This document shows, one piece after another, positions 54,018-63,637 of a stretch of DNA of 64,000 bases. The DNA comes from Blastopirellula marina (lineage in GTDB: Bacteria > Planctomycetota > Planctomycetia > Pirellulales > Pirellulaceae), in contig NZ_PUHY01000012.1 of assembly GCF_002967765.1 (NCBI RefSeq), positions 248,001 to 312,000 on the forward strand, written 5' to 3'. Positions within the stretch are counted from its first letter, which is position 1. Each line of letters begins with the position of its first letter. Made by a program: the position numbers and the translations under genes. The notes beneath the pieces were generated by a model. The model saw only the letters and a list, made by a program, of their open reading frames with translations, searched no databases and was not told where the DNA came from.

Positions 54018-55016
54018 TTAAGAGCGTGCCGAAACTCCGTTTTCTAGGTCGCTTTCGGCGCCCGCGGCTTCACCTTGGGCAAAGCTGGCCGCCACCGGTT
54101 TATCTTCCGCCTCGGCAAGCTTCGCTTCCGAGTGATCTGCTTTTTCGTGCAGCAGTTGAATGAAACGACGAGCCGTTTTCCCCAGCTCTTTACCTTGCCG
54201 GGTCACGATGCCCAGCGGACGGAGAAGGGGAGAACCTTCAATGGGAATTGCCACCAGAGAGCCAGTTTCCAGTTCGCGGGTAACCGTATCGATAGGCAAC
54301 AGACCGAAACCGGCGTCAATTTCAACCGCCCGTTTGATGGTTTCGATGTTGTCAAATTCCATGACAACTTGAACATCCGCACCCGCCGAGGAAAGAACGA
54401 AATCGATCTCACGGCGAATCTGCAGACGGGTGTCAAAGCCGACCATGCGGCGACTGTCGAGCTCATCCAGCCAGATCGATTCCCGCTTGGACAAGTCACA
54501 GTCGGGTGCACAAACGAGGTAAATCGGTTCCTCGCGCCACATGTCGACTTTGATTGTTTTGGAAGCCTTGGGAAAGCTAACCAAGCCGAAATCGACCTGA
54601 TCCGTTTCGACCAATTGGACGACCGTATCAGGATGATGGTACTGCAGACGAACGTTGGCCTTAGGATGCTTGGCCAGAAACTCTTGGACACAAGCATTCA
54701 TGTGACTAAGGCCCACCGAATAAATCGAGGCGATCGTCACTTGGCCAGCCAATTCCTTGTGGAACGTGCGGACGTCTTCTTCGAGTGCGTAATAGCGTTG
54801 GACGAGTTGGCGACAGCCCTGGTAATACAACTCGCCTTCGGCGGTTGGAACCAAGGGGCGCTTCGAGCGATCGATAAGCTTCACCCCGAGTCGTTCCTCA
54901 AGCTGGTGTACAACCTGGCTGGCGCCAGACTGCGATATCCCGTTCTCGTCCGCAGCGCGCGAAAAGCTGCGCTGGCCGACAACGTCGCAGAACACCTTGA
55001 GGGACTTTACGTGCAT
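54018..55016 (-). CDS. LysR family transcriptional regulator, likely controlling gltBD
   Basis: 332 residues. The N-terminal winged helix-turn-helix (about 1-60) is typical: SLKVFCDVVGQRSFSRAADE, QSGASQVVHQLEERLGVKLI. It is followed by a periplasmic-binding-like effector domain (about 90-290) and a long Ala/Glu-rich tail (290-332) not usual in the family. It lies directly upstream of gltB-gltD in the same direction. By analogy with GltC of Bacillus, a role in nitrogen or glutamate control is plausible but not shown. Its position in the same transcript suggests it might be read through into gltB. Confidence 0.88.
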   Translation of the reverse strand: MHVKSLKVFCDVVGQRSFSRAADENGISQSGASQVVHQLEERLGVKLIDRSKRPLVPTAEGELYYQGCRQLVQRYYALEEDVRTFHKELAGQVTIASIYSVGLSHMNACVQEFLAKHPKANVRLQYHHPDTVVQLVETDQVDFGLVSFPKASKTIKVDMWREEPIYLVCAPDCDLSKRESIWLDELDSRRMVGFDTRLQIRREIDFVLSSAGADVQVVMEFDNIETIKRAVEIDAGFGLLPIDTVTRELETGSLVAIPIEGSPLLRPLGIVTRQGKELGKTARRFIQLLHEKADHSEAKLAEAEDKPVAASFAQGEAAGAESDLENGVSARS

Positions 55017-55239
55017 GAATGACTATCGGAAGTGAAGGGGGCAGTATGCGGAATTTACATACTGGTGAAATCCAAGATTAAAATCCGAAATGTAAGGGTA
55101 TTGATCGAGGCGCCCAGCGTCAAGCATGTCGTGGTTTAAATTCCCTAAGTTCTTTGTGACACCCTTATCAATCTTTACGTAACCCCAAAGATGGCCACAA
55201 ATTAGCCACCCTCGCTTTGCCGACATCGCCACCCTTTTT

Positions 55240-55342
55240 ATGGCCGCAAGGAGAAAGAAGTCTCCCTAGAGCATTTCTGGCTTTGCGTATGCTAGCTAAT
55301 GCACGCGCATAAGTAAGGCACGTCTTAGGACGTGCCTTTTAT
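55240..55342 (+). ncRNA. Candidate small RNA ending at a rho-independent terminator
   Basis: The stem AAGGCACGTC/GACGTGCCTT (55315-55338) followed by TTAT is a good intrinsic terminator read on the plus strand, yet no plus-strand gene precedes it. A GGAGA/TCTCC hairpin upstream would give a compact structured RNA of about 100 nt, divergent from the LysR gene. The start is a guess. Equally, the hairpin might end the minus-strand cyclophilin transcript (137 bp after its stop), in which case no RNA gene exists. Confidence 0.3.
55315..55340. terminator. Strong hairpin terminator, possibly bidirectional
   Basis: AAGGCACGTC (55315-55324), loop TTAG, GACGTGCCTT (55329-55338), then TT. The T-run is better on the plus strand; on the minus strand it reads TTACTTAT. 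It lies downstream of the cyclophilin gene (minus). Confidence 0.75.
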
Positions 55343-55476
55343 AAGTTGTGCTGAATTCGCCTGATGTAGACGATTGCACAACATCTGATTTAGCGGAGTT
55401 CAGTCAGTCTTTTCTGCGCAGTTTTGAACAAACTTTAACTGCACGAGCACAACATACGACTTTGCGCAATTGTGAT

Positions 55477-56613
55477 CTATGGCACTTTGTGTGGCTCGTA
55501 TTTGTGATCTCGCTTGCGGATGACTTCCGCTTTCAAAATGCGATCAGGCTGAGGTGCATCGGCCGCTTCAGGATCGCGTCGCGTGATCTTGGGCAGCACG
55601 TCCATTCCTTCTACGACTCGGCCGAAGACTGTGTGAATGTTGTCTAAGTGAGGCGTTGCCTGGAAGGTCAGGAAGAACTGCGATCCCCCGGTGTTCTTTT
55701 GGGCTCCTTTGGCCATGCTGAGCGTTCCAGCAAAATGCTGTCGGGCATTGTCGTTGTAGGCTTCGCAGTAGATGTTGTAGCCAGGACCGCCGGTACCGTC
55801 CCCCTTCGGATCGCCACCTTGGGCCATAAAGTGGGGCAGAACGCGGTGAAATGCCAGTCCATCGTAGAACTTCTTTTCCACCAGGCTGATAAAGTTGCCA
55901 ACCGTCTCCGGGGCTTCGTTCTCGTACAGTTCGATCACCAAATCACCGTGGGTGGTCGTCATTTTGACTCGGGGAAGGTCATTGGCTTCGGCTTCCTTCT
56001 TACGAATCTCTTCTTCGCGTTCCCACTTCTTTTGCTCTTCCGGGGCGGTAAAACCGGCCTGGGCAACCCGATCGCTGGCGGGCACTTGGCGTTCTTTGAT
56101 CTTTTCAAATGCTTCGGCCGCTTCCGCGAATCGATCGGTACCGAAGGCTGCCAACACCTGCGGTGCCAGTAACGCGTTTTCGTCGAAGCCGCCATCCTTG
56201 AGTACGTGGATCAGCTTGTATGCCTTTTGATAATCGTCTCGCTCGACGGCATCGGTGACGATCTTATAGAGGAACATCGTGGCATCTTTGTCCTCGTTGT
56301 TCGCTTCGTATCGTGTGATCGCTGCTGATTCGATTTGCGGCAGCAAGTTCATCCCTTTCTCAAGGATCTTGTCGTAATCCTTGCGAAGCAGCGGCAATTG
56401 CCCCTCCGGAGCCAAGCGATATTGCTGCTGGATGGTGCGAAGTTCGGCGATAATTCCTTTCCACTCGGTCAGCAGCTTATCAAATTCGTCCTGTTCTCCC
56501 TTCGAAGCTTCCGCGGCTGGAGGAGCTTCTTCCACTGCCTGAGCGAGCAGGGTAGTGGGGGCGAAACAACATGTTAGAACGGCCATCCAAAGTAATCGGG
56601 CGGACACGAACAA
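55477..56613 (-). CDS. Secreted cyclophilin-type peptidyl-prolyl isomerase
   Basis: 378 residues with a signal peptide (MFVSARLLWMAVLTCCFAPT...LAQ). Residues about 35-200 are an alpha-helical TPR-like region of unknown function (EFDKLLTEWKGIIAELRTIQ; DDYQKAYKLIHVLKDGGFDE). Residues about 205-370 are a cyclophilin domain: VKMTTTHGDLVIELYENEAP, LAFHRVLPHFMAQGGDP, GTLSMAKGAQKNTGGSQFFL, TPHLDNIHTVFGRVVEGMDV. The catalytic Arg (FHRV) and the FMAQGGD motif are kept. It likely helps fold periplasmic or surface proteins. Confidence 0.9.
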   Translation of the reverse strand: MFVSARLLWMAVLTCCFAPTTLLAQAVEEAPPAAEASKGEQDEFDKLLTEWKGIIAELRTIQQQYRLAPEGQLPLLRKDYDKILEKGMNLLPQIESAAITRYEANNEDKDATMFLYKIVTDAVERDDYQKAYKLIHVLKDGGFDENALLAPQVLAAFGTDRFAEAAEAFEKIKERQVPASDRVAQAGFTAPEEQKKWEREEEIRKKEAEANDLPRVKMTTTHGDLVIELYENEAPETVGNFISLVEKKFYDGLAFHRVLPHFMAQGGDPKGDGTGGPGYNIYCEAYNDNARQHFAGTLSMAKGAQKNTGGSQFFLTFQATPHLDNIHTVFGRVVEGMDVLPKITRRDPEAADAPQPDRILKAEVIRKRDHKYEPHKVP

Positions 56614-56911
56614 ACTCCTTCTTCATGAAAACCCCGACAACGGGGGCGTTTAATAGTATTGTGGCTGCTCAAGATTCTTTAATACTGCCGGTCACGGGTC
56701 AAGCAGCGTCGCAGAATTCGTTGGGAACAAACCATCTTACGTCGATTCGTCGCCTAGGAGACCAGGGACACGAAAAATTCATGCGCATTGAGCGAGAATA
56801 CCTTTCGATGTCCGCAAAACGGCTGGAAACAGACGATTGTTCAGGAACAATGGCGCTAATATGCCGCCAGGCTCTGGGCACCTTCCTCGGAATTATTGAT
56901 TGGAGATTACT

Positions 56912-57844
56912 ATGCCACTTGTCCGTCGCTCGTTCCTGCAAACATTGTTTGGTGGAAGTCTGGCGTTAGGTAGCGGCGAGGCGTTTGCGGCCGATTCTAA
57001 GCCGAGTAACCAAGACGATTCGGTTCCCTTGGTCATGGCCTTTCTCACGGATACTCACCAACCAGCCGGTAATGCGGAAGTGATACAGCGGGTCGGCAAA
57101 CTGATCGATCAAATTCAAGTGAGAAAGGACGCCCCGCAACTATTCGTCTTCGGTGGTGACAACGTGATGGCGGTCGACGGTAGTCAGTCGGACGAACAAA
57201 CCGACATTCAGTTTAAGCAGTGGAAAGAGAACGTCATCGACCGCTTACAGGTCCCCAGCATCAGTTGCATTGGCAATCATGACATCCGCTGGAAAGATCG
57301 CGATGCAAACAATCCGGGTACTTACCAAGAGAAAGCTCGGGCGATCGAAACGTACCAGATGCCGTCACGATACTACAGCGTCGAACATGGGGACTGGACG
57401 TTCTTTCTTTTGGACACCTACCAATACGAAGGCTGTGAAATCGATGAAACGCAGTTCGCTTGGCTGGAGGAGGAGTTGAAAAAGAGTGACAAGCCGGCCC
57501 TCGTGGTCACCCATGCCCCTTTGATGTCGGTCACTCACTTCTACGAACCTTCCACAGACAAAGGCCTGGGCAAGGGATACCAGGTTCCCGGTGGTTGGTC
57601 GCCGCAAAGACTAACGCTAATGCGCGACCTGTTCCGACGGTACCCGCGTGTGAGATTGTGCCTGAGCGGCCACATGCATACGATCGACCGCTGCGATGTC
57701 GATAATACCACCTACATCTGCGGCGGTGCCGTAAGCGGAAATTGGTGGAGCCGTGGCGACTACCTCGGCTTCGCCCCATCTTGGATCGAGCTGAAGCTTT
57801 ATCCAAGTGGCCAATGGTCGCACCAACAGCATGCTTGGACTTGA
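56912..57844 (+). CDS. Tat-exported metallophosphoesterase
   Basis: 310 residues from ATG 56912, with GGAG at 56902-56905 as ribosome-binding site. The N-terminus has a twin-arginine signal (VRRSFLQTLFGGSLALGSGE...). The calcineurin-like metal site is complete: AFLTDTHQP, FVFGGDNVM, CIGNHDIRW, VVTHAPLM and LSGHMHTIDR. These enzymes cleave phosphomono- or diesters with a two-metal centre. The folded protein would be exported across the cytoplasmic membrane. It is monocistronic and convergent with the endonuclease/exonuclease/phosphatase gene, 8 bp apart. Substrate unknown. Confidence 0.88.
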   Translation: MPLVRRSFLQTLFGGSLALGSGEAFAADSKPSNQDDSVPLVMAFLTDTHQPAGNAEVIQRVGKLIDQIQVRKDAPQLFVFGGDNVMAVDGSQSDEQTDIQFKQWKENVIDRLQVPSISCIGNHDIRWKDRDANNPGTYQEKARAIETYQMPSRYYSVEHGDWTFFLLDTYQYEGCEIDETQFAWLEEELKKSDKPALVVTHAPLMSVTHFYEPSTDKGLGKGYQVPGGWSPQRLTLMRDLFRRYPRVRLCLSGHMHTIDRCDVDNTTYICGGAVSGNWWSRGDYLGFAPSWIELKLYPSGQWSHQQHAWT

Positions 57845-57852
57845 ACGCTGGC

Positions 57853-58869
57853 TTAGTTGGATGCGCGGGGCGCGATTGTCACCGTCACACTGCGATGATC
57901 GGAACCGGTCGGGCCGCCGATTTGCTTCTCGGTGCAAACCAACTCGCTGCTGATCAAAGCATGATCGAGCACCAGGCCGAAGGGAAATACGGGAGCAACA
58001 TACCAGGTCGGTGTGACATCGAATCGTGCTGTCGCTCGACGGAGACCGGAAACGGGATTCGCTATGTAGGTAAAGCATGGCGACCAGGGCGTCACGTTGA
58101 GGTCCCCCACGACGATTGTCGGCAGGTTCTCCCGGTGATTCTTCTTGTGCAGGACGCGATCGGTTAACTGGCGGAGATGTTCGTTACGCGACGCAAACCC
58201 AGCAGCGCGAACCGGCGGCAAAGGATGCGTCCCAATGATTCGATAACGATGCTGATCGATGGTGATTCGAACCTCAATCGAATCGATCTTCTCGTTCAAC
58301 TGAAAGACTTCGGACGAATCGAACGGCACCTTCGAGTACAGCCCAATCCCAAAGTTGCCCCAATCGTCGGGACGCACAACAGCATAGGGGTAATCTTGCC
58401 GCGTTGCCTGGTCGACCTCGTTCGCCTGTTGACTGGTTAATTCAAGAATCACAAACAGGTCGGGATCGCCGCTCAACACATCGCTCAAGATCGCGTCGAT
58501 GTTGGGATTCGATGAAAGAACATTCGAGACCGCCACTTTGATATGACCACTGTTTGAGGCAGCACCACCGCCAGTAGTGAAAGGTCCGAACCCTGGCACG
58601 TGAAGTAGCAAGCACACGAAAGCCGCCGCTCCCCATTTCCATTCTTGAAAGAGGGCACACATCGTAAGCAGAAACAGCCCGAGAATAACTTGCTGAACCC
58701 GCAGATTGGCGAGCAAATCTAACAGCCAATGATGTGGGGCAAAGAGCGTCAGCAGGGTCAAAGCGACTAGTAACACGACTAGCATCTTGGTACGTGCCCA
58801 GAAGAATTGGCGACTCCAAGTCCACCAAGATTTGGCAGGAGCCTCAGCGACAACCGCATCGTTGGTCAC
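57853..58869 (-). CDS. Membrane-anchored endonuclease/exonuclease/phosphatase family protein
   Basis: 338 residues. Two or three N-terminal membrane segments (about 29-90: [44 protein letters not shown]) are followed by an EEP catalytic domain (about 108-335). Visible motifs: [27 protein letters not shown] (metal Glu), [27 protein letters not shown] and [11 protein letters not shown]. The family includes nucleases and lipid or inositol phosphatases; the membrane anchor fits the exported YafD-like group. Its start overlaps the stop of the sigma-54 activator by ATGA, so it is the third gene of that operon. Confidence 0.85.
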   Translation of the reverse strand: MTNDAVVAEAPAKSWWTWSRQFFWARTKMLVVLLVALTLLTLFAPHHWLLDLLANLRVQQVILGLFLLTMCALFQEWKWGAAAFVCLLLHVPGFGPFTTGGGAASNSGHIKVAVSNVLSSNPNIDAILSDVLSGDPDLFVILELTSQQANEVDQATRQDYPYAVVRPDDWGNFGIGLYSKVPFDSSEVFQLNEKIDSIEVRITIDQHRYRIIGTHPLPPVRAAGFASRNEHLRQLTDRVLHKKNHRENLPTIVVGDLNVTPWSPCFTYIANPVSGLRRATARFDVTPTWYVAPVFPFGLVLDHALISSELVCTEKQIGGPTGSDHRSVTVTIAPRASN

Positions 58870-59957
58870 GACTCGATCTCGTACTCTTTCAGCTTCTTGT
58901 GGAGCGTATTGCGATTAATGCCCAAACGGGTCGCGGCCTTCGTTTGCACATTCGCACAGGAAGACATGACTTGGACGATCAGTTCCTTCTCGACACGATT
59001 GACGACACGCGAGTGAAGGTCTTCCGACTCCGGATCGGCATCTTGCAGACCTTGCTGAACGACCTCGAAAGCAAGTGTGTCGAAGTTAGCCGGACCACGT
59101 CCAAGACTCATCGCGGATCGGTTGTCACCGCTACGAATCTCTGGGGGCAACAGGTCAAGTGTCAGCTCGTCCCCTTCCGCTAGTACGACGGCTCGTTCGA
59201 CGTAGTTCTGCAGTTCACGGACGTTGCCTGGCCAGTTGTGATCTTGCAGAGCATCCATCGCTTCGCGTTGAATGTGGACCACATGTCGGTCGTTCACTTC
59301 GCTGTAGACGTTTAAGAAGTGCGCGACCAATTCCGGGATGTCTTCTCGGCGTTCCCGCAACGGTGGAATCCGAATCGGTACGACATTAAGTCGCCAGTAC
59401 AAGTCTTCGCGGAACTTCCCTTCGCCGACTTCTTCCATCAGCAAACGGTTACTTGCGGCGATCACGCGGGTATCGACCCGAATCGTGGCTGTATCACCCA
59501 CGCGTTCAAATTCGCGTTCTTGCAATACGCGAAGCAGCTTGACCTGCAGATGGAGCGAGGTGGAATTGATTTCGTCAAGGAAGATCGTGCCACCGTGAGC
59601 TGCCTCGAAACGCCCCGTTCGGTTCCCGATTGCCCCGGTGAACGCGCCGCGTACGTGACCGAATAGTTCGCTTTCTAGCAAGCTCTCGCTTAGCGCACCA
59701 CAGTTCACCTTTACGAAAGGGCCGGACGCTCGAGTACTGAGACGGTGAACCGACGAGGCGATCATTTCCTTACCGGTACCCGTTTCGCCAAGCAATAAAA
59801 CCGATGCGTTCGTCTGAGCGACTTTCCGCGTAAGACGGTATACATCCCCCATCGCCTTGCTTGAACCAATCAAGCCAGGAATAGGTGGTTCGTTCCCAAG
59901 CGGTGCATACTCAGGAGCATAGCTGGATGTCGTTTCGGAATACAATCCCACGGTCAT
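58866..59957 (-). CDS. Sigma-54-dependent transcriptional activator without sensor domain
   Basis: 363 residues. After only about 28 residues comes the AAA+ domain: Walker A GETGTGKE (57-64), GAFTGA sigma-54 contact loop (104-109), [10 protein letters not shown] Walker B (122-131), [20 protein letters not shown] arginine-finger region. The C-terminus carries a Fis-type helix-turn-helix ([20 protein letters not shown]). There is no N-terminal receiver or ligand domain, so activity must be controlled by another protein, as for PspF. It lies 3 bp downstream of the secreted HEAT/pseudo-receiver gene and overlaps the EEP gene by four bases. The operon context suggests partners. Confidence 0.92.
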   Translation of the reverse strand: MTVGLYSETTSSYAPEYAPLGNEPPIPGLIGSSKAMGDVYRLTRKVAQTNASVLLLGETGTGKEMIASSVHRLSTRASGPFVKVNCGALSESLLESELFGHVRGAFTGAIGNRTGRFEAAHGGTIFLDEINSTSLHLQVKLLRVLQEREFERVGDTATIRVDTRVIAASNRLLMEEVGEGKFREDLYWRLNVVPIRIPPLRERREDIPELVAHFLNVYSEVNDRHVVHIQREAMDALQDHNWPGNVRELQNYVERAVVLAEGDELTLDLLPPEIRSGDNRSAMSLGRGPANFDTLAFEVVQQGLQDADPESEDLHSRVVNRVEKELIVQVMSSCANVQTKAATRLGINRNTLHKKLKEYEIES

Positions 59958-59960
59958 AAC

Positions 59961-62174
59961 CTACGGGCCACTCTCGGCCGGTTGGTCGAAACGAACGTCT
60001 TGGGTCGGCGCCTCGATGATGTCCAGAACTTTACCCAATACTGCCTGCGTCCCGGAGTCCAATTCTTCCGAGTCGTTGTAACGATCGTATTGAGCGACAA
60101 TCTGATCTTTCGTCAAGAGAATACCACGACGGGCAATCGCAGCTTCAAATGCAGCTGCACATTGCTCGCGGAAAGCCAGCGGATGGAATGGATCGCTTGC
60201 GTATTCAACCAAAGCCATTTGCGCGGCTGGGGTAGCCAAATGTCCCAACAGCTTCGCCATGCCAGGGGTAACGTTATCGTCTGCCAGACGGCGAACGGCG
60301 ATTTCTTCCAACTTCGTGAAATCGTAGAACTGGTACTTCTCTGGCGTATCGAGCATTTGGTTCACAACGTCGATAGCGAACTCAGCATCTTCGGATCGCT
60401 CGATCGCTGACACGAGCAACCGACCTTGTGCTCCGTAAAGACGTTGTAATTGGAACGTAAAGCCCTCTTGGTCATGCGGACGAATGGTGGCGATCGTTAG
60501 AGGATCGCTCTTGGTCCGCAGTTCGTAGTAGTCGAGGTCGAGAATCGGCGAGACCACCGCGATCGGCAAGTCACCGGTGCGACGATCCTTTCGCAGCACC
60601 TGAACTGTCTCCATCATCGGAAAGCGAGCGAGTGGCTTGCTAACGAAGATCACTTCGACGTCGGCCGAGTCGTAGGCGGCTTTGAACAATTCGGCACCAC
60701 CACCGGTGGCGACAACCTGGTAACCGAGCTGGGCAAGGGTTGCAGCCATACCTTGGCGGCGTTGTTCATCGAGTTCTCCGATCACGATCACACGTTTGCC
60801 TTGGGCGGTTGCCAGGAAGGCGAGCGTGTCCATGAACTCAGCCGAACCAGCGAAGGGCTGCTGAGGATTGATCGCGAGGATTGCCTTCGCTGCAGCTCGA
60901 CGCACTCGATAGACTGGCGACTGCAAAGCTTGAGCCAGCGGACTTAGTCCCCCGTCCACGGCGACTAAAACGCTGGCATCTTGGGCACTACCGATAGTTT
61001 CGCAGCCAACGACCGCTGCTTCGGCAAACTTGCGTTTCTTCAGCGAACGCGCTAACGCTTCCTGGATCACGGGAAGTGTGTATTCGTCGATCAGGGCCTG
61101 ATAGTCGATCTCGGCGTTTTCCAAGACGAAAGCACGCTGCATCGCTGCAAGAGCTCGATTGACTTGAATGTCAGCATCTTCCGCATCCAAGCGATGCAGC
61201 TCATCCAACAAGCGACCAGCGGTGATCACTTCGGCGTCTGCCAATGGCATCGTTTGCAGAACCGCCTTATGTTCGGCCGCATCCCAGACCCATAACTGGG
61301 CGTTGCCCAGATCATCAGCCGAGAACATCGGATCAGCGCCCAAGTAAGCTTTGACGCGACGGTTGAGATAGTCTTTGACCTGAGCGGCGTCAGGTTTCGA
61401 CTTGGCGATTACTTCACAGTATTCCCCAATCGCATTTCGCAATTGTTCGTCGTCTGTGTAGATGAAACGCCCGACCAGAAACTGGGCAGCTGCCTTCAAC
61501 CGGATTTGCTTCACGACGTCGGCCAATTGGGCAACGAGAAAGTTGTTGTCACTGGCCAAGGCCGCTTGAAGTGGGCCATAGATGTCTTGATCGATTCGAA
61601 CCAGCATCTTCTTCGCTGGGGTGTGAAGCGTTTCTTGACTGGGATCGCCCAGGACGGCGAACAGAGGATTGGCAGCGTCGGGGCCCGCCTTTAGCAACTG
61701 TTCCATCGCACGCTTGCGAGTTAAGGAGTCGGCATCGCCAAGTTGCTCGACTAACGTCTTGAGTCGGGCTGGGTCGGTGAGGTACTCGTCCAGCTTCTCA
61801 AGCAGAATCGTGGCGGCTTCGCCACCGACTGGTTGCAATGACGTCTCGGTTTGCAACCGAAGCAGTCGTGCTGACCCAAGGTCTCGATAAGCGGCGACCG
61901 CTTGATCTTGCTTGGGATTACTGTCGATCAGTTTCTGAAGATATGCCTTCGCGAGATCATCTCGTCCGAGATCGTGTGTTACCAACGCGGCACGAACTAA
62001 CTCGGCAGCGGTCGTTGGGTTGGACTCCTTGATGGCAGAGATTGCCGGTGAATCCTCTGGAGGCGCTTCCGCTGCGGGTGCTTCTTCCGCGGGCTCTTGA
62101 GCAGGCGCAGAGTCAGCGACGGCCAAACCCGACAGAATGGCAAAAAGGAAGGCAATCTTAGTCAAACGTTCCAT
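59961..62174 (-). CDS. Exported HEAT-repeat protein with receiver-like domain
   Basis: 737 residues with a Sec signal peptide (MERLTKIAFLFAILSGLAVA...AQ) and a Glu/Pro/Ala-rich linker. Alpha-helical repeats (HEAT/TPR type) cover about 45-455 (e.g. LVEQLGDADSLTRKRAMEQL, RVRRAAAKAILAIN) and 590-735. Residues about 459-575 look like a CheY-type receiver: GKRVIVIGELDEQRRQGMAA, VVATGGGAELFKAAYDSADV, EVIFVSKPLARFPM, LPIAVVSPILD. At the phosphorylation site the aspartate is replaced by serine (Ser512), and the fold would sit outside the cytoplasm, so it cannot be phosphorylated normally. First gene of a three-gene operon. Confidence 0.75.
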   Translation of the reverse strand: MERLTKIAFLFAILSGLAVADSAPAQEPAEEAPAAEAPPEDSPAISAIKESNPTTAAELVRAALVTHDLGRDDLAKAYLQKLIDSNPKQDQAVAAYRDLGSARLLRLQTETSLQPVGGEAATILLEKLDEYLTDPARLKTLVEQLGDADSLTRKRAMEQLLKAGPDAANPLFAVLGDPSQETLHTPAKKMLVRIDQDIYGPLQAALASDNNFLVAQLADVVKQIRLKAAAQFLVGRFIYTDDEQLRNAIGEYCEVIAKSKPDAAQVKDYLNRRVKAYLGADPMFSADDLGNAQLWVWDAAEHKAVLQTMPLADAEVITAGRLLDELHRLDAEDADIQVNRALAAMQRAFVLENAEIDYQALIDEYTLPVIQEALARSLKKRKFAEAAVVGCETIGSAQDASVLVAVDGGLSPLAQALQSPVYRVRRAAAKAILAINPQQPFAGSAEFMDTLAFLATAQGKRVIVIGELDEQRRQGMAATLAQLGYQVVATGGGAELFKAAYDSADVEVIFVSKPLARFPMMETVQVLRKDRRTGDLPIAVVSPILDLDYYELRTKSDPLTIATIRPHDQEGFTFQLQRLYGAQGRLLVSAIERSEDAEFAIDVVNQMLDTPEKYQFYDFTKLEEIAVRRLADDNVTPGMAKLLGHLATPAAQMALVEYASDPFHPLAFREQCAAAFEAAIARRGILLTKDQIVAQYDRYNDSEELDSGTQAVLGKVLDIIEAPTQDVRFDQPAESGP

Positions 62175-62248
62175 GAGATCTTCGCAACGGTGTGGGGTGG
62201 CATTCGGAACAATGCCCGATCCTTGGCAACGACGTAAGTCCTGAGCAG

Positions 62249-63637
62249 TTAGCTCAATTCTAATTGCTCCTTCCAGCGAACAACTTGCTTTTTTACTTCC
62301 TCAGGCGAGGTTGACCCGTAGCTTTGGAAGGCAGCTACAGCTTTTGCCACGCCCAGCACGTCATAAACAGATTCATCCAACGAATCGTTAACCGCCATAA
62401 AATCAGCCAGCGGCAATTCAGCAAGTCGGCACCTCTTTTCCATCGCCGTAGCAACCAAGCTGCCGATTTGGTGATGGGCAGTCCGCTGAGGTGTACCTTT
62501 GCCAATCAGGTATTCCATTAATGTGGTCGCATCCAGGAAACCATCTTCCAGTCGCGAGTTAATGGATTCAGTATTCAGCTTTGCCCCTTCGACGATCGAT
62601 GCCGCCAAATCAAGCGACCGATGAACGGTATCGACCGAGTCGAACAGCCGTTCTTTGTCTTCCTGCAAGTCACGGTTGTAGGCCAGCGGCAGCCCCTTAA
62701 TGAGCACCAGCAAGGCCTGCAGATTCCCGATTACCCGGGCCGATTTCCCTCGAATCAGCTCGCAAACGTCAGGATTGATCTTCTGCGGCATGATCGAACT
62801 GCCGGTACAGAACTGCTGTGGGATCTGAATGAACTTGAATTCCACGCTCGACCACAAGACCCACTCGTCGGCCCAAACGCTCAAATGCTCGGCGATCATC
62901 GTCAGCACGAACGCATACTCGAGCACGAAATCACGGTCGCTAGAGACGTCGATACTGTTAGCCGCGACCCCCTCGAATCCGAGTCGTTGAGCGACATTCT
63001 CGCGGTCGATGGGAATGGTGGTTCCGGCCAGGGCGGCTGTCCCCAGGCTGCTGATATTCACTCGGCGGCGACAATCGGCCAAGCGATCGCGGTCGCGTTG
63101 CAGCTTTTCCGTGTAGGCCAGCCAGTAGTGGGGCGCGAGGACCGGCTGTGCCCGCTGCATGTGCGTGTAAGCAGGCAGAATGATATCGATATCCGCATCA
63201 CAGCGACCCACGAATGCGGCTTGCAACTGTTTAAGCAGTCGATCCGTCTCGTCAATCGCATCGCGAACCCACAGCCGGGCATCGGTTGAGACCTGATCGT
63301 TGCGACTGCGCCCTGTGTGCAACTTGCGGCCGACGTCGCCGAGGCGATCGACCAAGGCGCTCTCGATATTCATGTGAACGTCTTCCAGCTTTTCATCAAA
63401 CTGGAAGTCGCCGTTATCGATCTCGGTCTTAATCAACGCCAGAGCGGTGGTGATTTGAAGTGCCTCTTCTTGCGTCAGCACGCCAACGTCAGCCAGCATT
63501 TCGGCGTGGGCGATCGAGCCACGGATGTCCTGGGCGTACAGGCGGTGGTCGAAGCTGATGCTTTCGGTAAACTTTTCGACCCGAGTGTCGACTGCGGAGC
63601 TAAAAACGCCGCTCTGTGAAGGACTGTTCCGCGACAA
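62249..63637 (-). CDS. argH: Argininosuccinate lyase, TTG start
   Basis: 462 residues from TTG 63637, preceded by GAGG about 8 bases upstream. A TTG at 63676 would add 13 residues not found in the family, which begins near [20 protein letters not shown]. Conserved segments: [50 protein letters not shown] and the signature [12 protein letters not shown] with the catalytic Ser loop. It splits argininosuccinate to arginine and fumarate, the last step of arginine synthesis. It is well apart from argBDF and shows no adjoining argG. The stop is followed by the HEAT operon 75 bp on. Confidence 0.95.
   Translation of the reverse strand: MSRNSPSQSGVFSSAVDTRVEKFTESISFDHRLYAQDIRGSIAHAEMLADVGVLTQEEALQITTALALIKTEIDNGDFQFDEKLEDVHMNIESALVDRLGDVGRKLHTGRSRNDQVSTDARLWVRDAIDETDRLLKQLQAAFVGRCDADIDIILPAYTHMQRAQPVLAPHYWLAYTEKLQRDRDRLADCRRRVNISSLGTAALAGTTIPIDRENVAQRLGFEGVAANSIDVSSDRDFVLEYAFVLTMIAEHLSVWADEWVLWSSVEFKFIQIPQQFCTGSSIMPQKINPDVCELIRGKSARVIGNLQALLVLIKGLPLAYNRDLQEDKERLFDSVDTVHRSLDLAASIVEGAKLNTESINSRLEDGFLDATTLMEYLIGKGTPQRTAHHQIGSLVATAMEKRCRLAELPLADFMAVNDSLDESVYDVLGVAKAVAAFQSYGSTSPEEVKKQVVRWKEQLELS

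Larger units (their letters stand above)
55017..55476. other. 460-bp intergenic region with possible small RNA
   Basis: Between the LysR gene and a cyclophilin gene, both on the minus strand, so the LysR promoter should lie here. The plus strand contains a GGAGA/TCTCC dyad near 55248-55264 and a terminator-like hairpin at 55315-55340. I see no convincing protein-coding frame. Confidence 0.45.

Noticed and set aside
54075-55022. 315-codon plus-strand frame over the LysR gene
   Set aside because: Antisense shadow; the LysR protein on the minus strand is clear.
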